DNA of 43,934 nt. It comes from Marmoricola sp. (GTDB taxonomy: Bacteria; Actinomycetota; Actinomycetes; Propionibacteriales; Nocardioidaceae). The DNA is taken from NCBI GenBank assembly GCA_030151765.1, contig JASLCW010000194.1, positions 1-43,934 of the forward strand. Direction: 5' to 3'. The position numbers and the translations under genes were made by a program. Shown one piece after another: positions 39,598 to 43,934 of this stretch. The first letter of the stretch is position 1. Every line of letters starts with the position of its first letter. A model generated the notes under the pieces. That model saw nothing but the letters and a program-made list of their open reading frames with translations. It made no database searches and was not told the DNA's origin.

Positions 39598-41093
39598 AGC
39601 GGGCTGATCGAGAAGCCGGCGAGTTCGTCATCGAACTCGTCGGCAGTCAGCACGTCATTGCCCGTGAGCAGCGGCTGGATGATGAGGCGGTTCAGCGCCT
39701 GGGTACACGCGTCGACCTGGTCGTCGTGCGTCCCGTTGGGGAAGGCGGCGGCCTCCTCCACGAAGCCACCCACCCACGCCGCGATCTCTGGCGACGGCAG
39801 CCACACGTTCCGGCCCTCGATCAGCGGCGACACCGCAGCCGCACGCGCAACCTTCGAGCCCTGAGGCTCCTCCGGCACCAGCCCGGGAACCGACCGGGCC
39901 AGCATCGCGATCGCGGCCGGGCCGTTCGCCTTGTCCTCGACGATCTTGAGCAACGCCTGCGGCCACTTCGCCGCCAGCGTGCGGATCTCCTTGAGCGTGC
40001 GGGGGAAGTCCATCCGCGCCCGCACCTGATCGAGAAGGTAGGCGTCCACACCGCGGCGACCCCACACCTGACCGACCACCATGTCGGTGCCCTCGGTGTC
40101 CTTGAAGGTGAGATCCCACGAGCACAGAAGCTCGTCGAACCCGACACAGATCCGGGAGCCGTCCTCGCGTTCGACCCACGGGGCGACGTCGTACTCCTGC
40201 CACCACTCGCGCTTCAAGATCGCGCCCTCGGCCGGGGCCGGGCGACCCTGGAAGAGCGCGGTCCACGACCGCGACCCGACCTCGCGCTTCTTCTTGTCCC
40301 AGTCGGCTTCGGACCGGTTCCGCGCCGAGAGCATGTACTCGCCGGGCTCGCGGCCGAGCGGGTCGGTCTGGCCCTTGCTCGGGTCGTGGTCGGCCTGCGC
40401 GGCGATGTTGATGACCGTCCAGTCGTCGCCCTCGTCCTGCAGCCACCCGGCGAGGTCGTCTTGGCGCCACCGGGTCTGTACGACGACGACGGGCGCGCCG
40501 GGCGCGAGGCGGGGGAGTGCGACCTCGGTCCAGAAGTCCCGGACCGTCTGCTGCCACGCCTTGGAGTCGGCCTGCTTCGCGTCCTTGTACGGGTCGTCGA
40601 TGATGAGCAGATCGACGGGCCGCGAGGTGAGGCCACCCTCGACGCCGACGCAGATCAGGCCGCCCTGGTAGCCGAGGAGTTCGAACTCGTCCTGGGCCCG
40701 GGTGGAGTCGGAGAGGCGGAGCTTGAGCTCAGGGTGTGCCTTGAGGTCGTCGCGGATCTTGCGTCCCCACCGGCGTGCGACGGAGTGCCCGAACGACACG
40801 ATCGCGATCCGCAGGTTCGGGTTCCGGTCGAGCATCCACAGCGGGAAGCGGCGCGAGATCCGTTCGGACTTGCCCTCCTGCGGGGGCATCGAGAACATGC
40901 ACCGTTCGATGCGGCCTTCGGCGACGTCGACGAGGTGGGAGTCGATGAGGTCGAGCGCGGGGGTCTGGACCGTCGTACGGTCGAGTGCGGCGGCCATCGC
41001 GCCGGGGGAGGCCCAGGTGCGGGGTCGCATTTCGGGGGCGAGGCGGGTGGCGATCATGTCGAGCCACATGTCGCCGGCGGGTTGGGCGGTCAC
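39594..41093 (-). CDS. Terminase large subunit
   Basis: 499 residues, GTG start. ATPase: Walker A PPQEGKSE (70-77, Lys75) and Walker B VDLLIIDDPYKD (Asp166-Asp167). Nuclease: Asp327 (CSWDLTFKDT), Glu386 (IVEDKANG), and HDDQVDA (456-462). It cuts concatemeric DNA and pumps it into the head through the portal. No small terminase is recognisable upstream; only a short hairpin-bearing gap and the toxin-antitoxin cassette lie there. Confidence 0.96.
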   Translation of the reverse strand: MTAQPAGDMWLDMIATRLAPEMRPRTWASPGAMAAALDRTTVQTPALDLIDSHLVDVAEGRIERCMFSMPPQEGKSERISRRFPLWMLDRNPNLRIAIVSFGHSVARRWGRKIRDDLKAHPELKLRLSDSTRAQDEFELLGYQGGLICVGVEGGLTSRPVDLLIIDDPYKDAKQADSKAWQQTVRDFWTEVALPRLAPGAPVVVVQTRWRQDDLAGWLQDEGDDWTVINIAAQADHDPSKGQTDPLGREPGEYMLSARNRSEADWDKKKREVGSRSWTALFQGRPAPAEGAILKREWWQEYDVAPWVEREDGSRICVGFDELLCSWDLTFKDTEGTDMVVGQVWGRRGVDAYLLDQVRARMDFPRTLKEIRTLAAKWPQALLKIVEDKANGPAAIAMLARSVPGLVPEEPQGSKVARAAAVSPLIEGRNVWLPSPEIAAWVGGFVEEAAAFPNGTHDDQVDACTQALNRLIIQPLLTGNDVLTADEFDDELAGFSISPL

Positions 41094-41139
41094 CGGGGGT
41101 CACCGCCTCCCGGGCTTCTTTCGGTCCGGGGATGACGAA

Positions 41140-41174
41140 TGGGCGAGGTCTGTGCCGTAGGCACACCTCACCCA
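41140..41174. other. Imperfect hairpin upstream of the terminase gene
   Basis: TGGG-GAGGT-GTGCC (41140-41156, with one mismatch and a two-base bulge) pairs with GGCAC-ACCTC-CCCA (41160-41174) around GTA. It lies 47 bases before the terminase start and may be an RNA leader structure, a terminator shielding the toxin-antitoxin unit from head-operon traffic, or part of a packaging site. Confidence 0.5.
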
Positions 41175-41257
41175 TCGAGGGAGAGTTTGAAGTGTTGCTG
41201 GGCAGAATGTCAAGCAACGCTGGTCGGCTGGGCGGTAGTCGTGCGCAGATCGTCACG

Positions 41258-41300
41258 ATTAAGTGTTGACACAAGTCGAGAGTTGTGTCACCATTAAGTC
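41258..41300 (+). promoter_or_regulatory. Toxin-antitoxin promoter with nested operator
   Basis: TTGACA (41266-41271), a 17-base spacer and CACCAT (41289-41294) sit six bases before ATG 41301, the leaderless layout. Within it TGACACAA (41267-41274) and TTGTGTCA (41283-41290) form a perfect 8-bp inverted repeat, and ATTAAGT direct repeats flank (41258-41264, 41293-41299). The antitoxin RHH domain is the probable repressor, as usual for such cassettes. Confidence 0.75.
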
Positions 41301-41555
41301 ATGCGGATGATCTTCACCCAGTCGGCCCGGAAGCACCGGATCGCCAAGGGCCGCGCCCGGTACGTCATCGACAACACCACGCCGGTCGCGACCACCGACA
41401 GCGACGGCAACGTCACCGGCCTCGACTGGATCGGCAACGACGACCGCGGCCTCGAACTCCACATCGTCGGCATCATCGTGACCGACAGCCGCAGCGCCAC
41501 AGGCGAAGAGATCATCCTCATCAAGCACGTATTCCCGACAACGCTCAACCACTGA
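41301..41555 (+). CDS. Putative BrnT/RelE-fold toxin
   Basis: 84 residues. MRMIFTQSARKHRIAKGRAR, then LDWIGNDDRGLELHIVGIIV and EEIILIKHVFPT follow the layout of small RelE-superfamily toxins: basic N-terminal helix, a G-x-D-x-R-G-x-E-L strand, and a C-terminal I-x-H strand. The partner is an RHH protein 10 bases downstream with a good GGAGG site; toxin-first order is the BrnTA arrangement. It would cut or block translation if free. The family call is by layout only. Confidence 0.7.
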   Translation: MRMIFTQSARKHRIAKGRARYVIDNTTPVATTDSDGNVTGLDWIGNDDRGLELHIVGIIVTDSRSATGEEIILIKHVFPTTLNH

Positions 41556-41565
41556 GGAGGCAATC

Positions 41566-41895
41566 ATGAAGCGCGAAGATCTGAAGAACATCACCTTCGA
41601 GGACGCCGGAGACGTCGACCTCGACCAGGACGACCACGGGCTCGTCACCCGCGACGGCGAGAAGGTCACCGAGGAAGTGGCCGAGCGCCTCGCCGGCGAT
41701 GTGGCCGCCAACGCCGCACGACAGCGCGCCGTGATGGGCCGACCGTCGCTGACCTCGCCAGGGACGAAGTCCCCGACCGTCAACGCTCGCGTTCCCCAGC
41801 AGACCAAGGACGCGCTCGTGGCTCGTGCTGAGGCTGAGGGTGTCGGCGAGGCGGTCCTGGTACGTCGGGCACTCGAGGAGTTCCTGGCCAGCTGA
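41566..41895 (+). CDS. Putative ribbon-helix-helix antitoxin
   Basis: 109 residues, ATG 41566 with GGAGG upstream. An acidic N-terminus (EDAGDVDLDQDDHGLVTRDG) may wrap the toxin. The C-terminal part (PTVNARVPQQTKDALVARAE, VLVRRALEEFLAS) is a CopG/RHH DNA-binding domain that would dimerise on the dyad at 41267-41290. Convergent with the next gene at 41921. Confidence 0.82.
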   Translation: MKREDLKNITFEDAGDVDLDQDDHGLVTRDGEKVTEEVAERLAGDVAANAARQRAVMGRPSLTSPGTKSPTVNARVPQQTKDALVARAEAEGVGEAVLVRRALEEFLAS

Positions 41896-41920
41896 CCCCG
41901 GTTGGGCCGGTGTCAGGTGG

Positions 41921-42241
41921 CTACGGTCGCGATGCCTCGTCGTACTCGGGCCGGTCGGCGTAGCTCGTTGCCACCGCGAGGAGCGTGTCGCATGGCCACA
42001 CCGAGCCATCTCCGCAGCGTTGGCAGGCGTCGCACTCGTCGCCGGGGCGATCGTGCCTATCGCAGCGCGGATGCAGGTCGATGATGCGCCGCTTGGCCTC
42101 GCAGTCGGCCAGCGCGCGCTCGTACAGCGCGCGGTCGCCGCTGTCGTCACCGTCCGGGCGCAGCGCACGGCGCTCCCACCACGCCTTGATCTGCGTCTCG
42201 TCGACGTTGACCTGATCGAGCAGCCACTCGGTGAACGCCAT
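41921..42241 (-). CDS. DUF6221-like phage protein
   Basis: 106 residues from ATG 42241; ATG 42250, overlapping the preceding stop, would add three. Pattern: MAFTEWLLDQVNVDETQIKA, ADCEAKRRIIDLHPRC, Cys-rich CDRHDRPGDECDACQRC, and the ending WPCDTLLAVATSYADRPEYD. This order, with a Cys/His cluster and A-x-x-Y-A-D-x-P-x-Y end, I associate with DUF6221 of actinomycete phages. It is probably a zinc-bearing regulator or enzyme accessory; function unknown. Confidence 0.8.
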   Translation of the reverse strand: MAFTEWLLDQVNVDETQIKAWWERRALRPDGDDSGDRALYERALADCEAKRRIIDLHPRCDRHDRPGDECDACQRCGDGSVWPCDTLLAVATSYADRPEYDEASRP

Positions 42242-42246
42242 ACCCG

Positions 42247-43038
42247 TCATCCTGCCACCCGCCGCTTCCCCAACGCCCTCACCGCGTTGACACACGTCGC
42301 CGACCCACACCGCGGACACATCGCCCCGAGGTCATGCACCGCCCGTGGCCACGCACACGAACACGGCGCAGGCTTCGCGGCCCGGCGCGCCTCCGCGGAC
42401 TCGCGTCGTACGTGATCGGCGAGCACCTGGTAGTCCTCGGCACCCCACGTCGTCTCGCACTCGACACACAGCCCAGACCGCTGCTCAAGTCGGATCCGCA
42501 ATGACCCGCGCACCGAGCATTCGGGGCAGGTGTTGTCCGGCCGCCATGCCGGGGTGTCCCAGCCGGTGACGATCCGCGCGCGGGTCCACCAGCGTCGGGC
42601 GTCGGCCTCGATCGCGTGCCGGGTGCAGCAGGTGACCTGCTTCGTCGTCTCGTCTCGTCGAGCACCAGCGCGGCCGCACCAGGACGCGGATGCGACCAGG
42701 CCGTTCAGCAGCCGGACGCACTCCAACGTGTCGCCGGGGTCGTCTTCGCCGAGGTCGCGGACCCAGCGGGCGGCCTCGATGTCGATCGCGACCAGCGCCT
42801 GCAGTGCCTCGAGGGGCACGGCTGGTCGGGATTCGAAGCCGGTGCCGGAGCGGGTGGATCCGGAGTCGGTCCAGTCGACGGACTCGAGCTGCACGAGCAG
42901 GGGCGGGACCTTGGTGCGGTGCCGTGTGGTGACCGTGGTGAGGCCGTAGGTCTGGGTGACGGGTTCGGCGTGCATGTGGGGGCGGGTGAGGTCGGCGAGG
43001 TAGTCGTGGACGGTCATCGGCTGCTGGTCGTCGTTCAT
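42247..43038 (-). CDS. Double zinc-ribbon phage protein of unknown function
   Basis: 263 residues; ATG overlaps the preceding stop (ATGA). The first half is helical (MTVHDYLADLTRPHMHAEPV, LEALQALVAIDIEAARWV). The second half contains a four-Cys ribbon (NTCPECSVRG ... GLCVECETTW) and a second (CSCAWPRAVHDLGAMCPRCG with CVNAV). Similar proteins (I recall the names DUF7340/DUF7341) are common early genes of actinophages. Nucleic-acid binding is plausible. Confidence 0.75.
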   Translation of the reverse strand: MNDDQQPMTVHDYLADLTRPHMHAEPVTQTYGLTTVTTRHRTKVPPLLVQLESVDWTDSGSTRSGTGFESRPAVPLEALQALVAIDIEAARWVRDLGEDDPGDTLECVRLLNGLVASASWCGRAGARRDETTKQVTCCTRHAIEADARRWWTRARIVTGWDTPAWRPDNTCPECSVRGSLRIRLEQRSGLCVECETTWGAEDYQVLADHVRRESAEARRAAKPAPCSCAWPRAVHDLGAMCPRCGSATCVNAVRALGKRRVAG

Positions 43039-43199
43039 CGGGCTCCTCCCGTGGTTGTGCCGCAGGTGCAGGTCTGGCCGTGCAGGATCAGGCGTCCGCA
43101 GGCTGGGCAGCGGGTGAAGTCGCCGCCGGCGTCCGTGATGACGTGGACGCGGCCGTCGGGCTCGAGCAGCACGGGCGCGGAGTGCAGCTGGTTGGCCAT
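43035..43199 (-). CDS. Small zinc-ribbon protein
   Basis: 54 residues from ATG 43199, which shares a base with the preceding stop. It has one compact Cys cluster, RCPACGRLILHGQTCTC, suited to bind zinc. The rest (VLLEPDGRVHVITDAGGDFT) is beta-like. It sits in a tight overlapping string with its neighbours, so the genes are co-transcribed. Unknown role. Confidence 0.78.
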   Translation of the reverse strand: MANQLHSAPVLLEPDGRVHVITDAGGDFTRCPACGRLILHGQTCTCGTTTGGAR

Positions 43200-43825
43200 C
43201 AGAAGATCACCAACAGCAGCAGGGCCAGTAGCGCGCCGGCCGCGAACGGGGCGACAGCGAGAGCGGCCAGCTTCCATGGCTCGTACTTCCGCTGCTCCGT
43301 CTCGACGATGCCCCGATTAGTCTGGCTCGTGGGCAGTTGGGGCCGGTCGAGCTTCACGAGCTCGGGCACCGGGACGAGCGCGACCGCACGGTTCGATTCC
43401 ATCGACACATGCGTGGTGTCGGTGGCTCCGCCGCAGCGCAGTCTGTAGGCGATCTCCTCGAGGTCGGCCACGCACCAGTCCTGGTAGCCGTCACTGCGGA
43501 TGGTGACCTCAACCTGGTCGCCCTGCGCTGCGCGACGCGCTTCGGCGAGGGCGCGCTTCTCTTCGAGCTGTTGAGCCTGTCTCTGGATGCGCTGGTCCTG
43601 CGACTCGACGCGATCGCGGAGCTGCACCAGAGTACGTTCGTGCTCCTCGCGGAGCGTCAGCAGGGACAGGTCGTACCGCAGGCGCTGATACTCGACCGAC
43701 GCAGCCACGAGCCGCTCAGCCTCGTCGAGAAGCTGCCACGGCACCGTACGCCGGTTCGTGTACCGCTCCCGGAAGTCGCGGAGCTGCGCGCCGATCGGGT
43801 CGTCGTTGGTCGTCTCGTCACTCAC
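43199..43825 (-). CDS. Coiled-coil, tail-anchored membrane protein
   Basis: 208 residues, GTG start at 43825. Helical N-terminal half with a coiled coil (LVQLRDRVESQDQRIQRQAQ, QLEEKRALAEARR), a middle alpha/beta segment (VEVTIRSDGYQDWCVADLEE), and a single C-terminal transmembrane helix (WKLAALAVAPFAAGALLALL). No family is recognised. Rightmost complete gene of the leftward operon. Confidence 0.75.
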   Translation of the reverse strand: MSDETTNDDPIGAQLRDFRERYTNRRTVPWQLLDEAERLVAASVEYQRLRYDLSLLTLREEHERTLVQLRDRVESQDQRIQRQAQQLEEKRALAEARRAAQGDQVEVTIRSDGYQDWCVADLEEIAYRLRCGGATDTTHVSMESNRAVALVPVPELVKLDRPQLPTSQTNRGIVETEQRKYEPWKLAALAVAPFAAGALLALLLLVIF

Positions 43826-43892
43826 GCCGGACCACCGGCCTCGAGCTCGCCGGCCACCGTCGGCCGCCCCTGTCGCGCGTCAAGATTCCTGG

Positions 43893-43914
43893 CAGGACTG
43901 TTGAGTCAGTCCTG
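43893..43914. promoter_or_regulatory. 8-bp inverted repeat before a rightward start codon
   Basis: CAGGACTG (43893-43900) and CAGTCCTG (43907-43914) flank TTGAGT. It lies in the divergent gap between the tail-anchored gene and the start codon at 43931, just ahead of the AGGAG site. It could be an operator for a phage repressor or an RNA hairpin controlling translation. Confidence 0.6.
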
Positions 43915-43930
43915 AAGGAGAATCTGAACC

Positions 43931-43934
43931 ATGG
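43931..43934 (+). CDS. Start of a rightward gene cut by the window edge
   Basis: AGGAG (43916-43920) is followed after ten bases by ATG at 43931. Only the first codon is inside the window, so the product cannot be identified. The direction opposes the leftward operon, so this may be the border to another transcription unit of the prophage. Confidence 0.5.

Larger units (their letters stand above)
15300..43934. mobile_element. Siphovirus-type prophage, late region (right end outside window)
   Basis: Continuous phage genes run from about 15.3 kb to the window end: terminase, portal, MuF, protease/scaffold, capsid, connectors, tail tube, frameshifted tail chaperone, tape measure, baseplate, lysis and fibre genes, mostly leftward and tightly overlapped (ATGA/GTGA junctions). 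The left border is placed after the host terminator by gene content only; no attachment-site duplication or tRNA is visible. No integrase, repressor or replication gene is in the window, so the element must extend to the right. Confidence 0.9.

Noticed and set aside
41194..41218. GTTGCT...AGCAAC inverted repeat near the terminase
   Set aside because: Six-base arms with a 13-base spacer are expected by chance; no associated promoter element.

Overview
The window is a high-GC actinobacterial chromosome segment (roughly two-thirds G+C by eye). It is probably from Nocardioidaceae or a relative, judging from the GC-rich third codon positions, frequent GTG starts, several apparently leaderless genes (a TAnnnT-like -10 box six bases before the start codon), an MptB-type mannosyltransferase, a malate:quinone oxidoreductase and a KstR-like operator. 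This assignment is an inference; no rRNA or tRNA gene is present to confirm it.

Positions 1-15.3 kb are host chromosome. At the left edge, a leftward pair (DUF2877/AllH-like oxamate carbamoyltransferase subunit, then an ankyrin-repeat gene cut by the window edge) diverges from a carbamate kinase gene. Two palindromic GntR/FCD-type half-dyads lie between them, and a GntR/FCD regulator gene follows the kinase. Together they look like a carbamoyl-phosphate/ATP-yielding catabolic locus of the AllFGH-carbamate kinase type. After a 0.7-kb gene-free stretch with a 15-bp inverted repeat come a small conserved protein, an amidase-signature hydrolase, an MptB-like membrane mannosyltransferase, a large secreted alpha/beta hydrolase, a TetR regulator, a DUF389 membrane protein, malate:quinone oxidoreductase, an SDR oxidoreductase behind a KstR-like operator, and an ECF41-type sigma factor divergent from a carboxymuconolactone decarboxylase-family gene. 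A strong terminator at 15260-15293 closes the host part.

From about 15.3 kb to the right end is the late region of a siphovirus-type prophage, transcribed mainly leftward. From right to left it has: early/unknown small genes with zinc ribbons; a BrnT/RHH-like toxin-antitoxin cassette on the opposite strand; large terminase, portal, MuF-like protein; protease-scaffold fusion with an internal scaffold start; decoration protein, capsid, connectors, tail terminator, major tail protein; tail assembly chaperone with a canonical -1 slippery heptamer (CCCAAAA); tape measure, distal tail and minor tail proteins; a lysis cassette; and a collagen-like fibre and an SGNH-like/glycine-rich fibre. Two short rightward genes (36442-36609, 39397-39597) are inserted against the direction of the structural operon. 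Neither an integrase nor an attachment site is seen, so the rest of the element must lie to the right.

The most unusual observation is the predicted endolysin (20630-21895). Its N-terminal half carries all the signature motifs of an endonuclease/exonuclease/phosphatase (EEP) fold in a circularly permuted order, fused through a Lys/Pro linker to a CHAP peptidoglycan hydrolase. Other points of interest are the SGNH-like fibre with Cys where the nucleophile Ser should be, the near-symmetric divergent ECF promoter pair, and the leaderless opposite-strand mini-gene inside the head operon.
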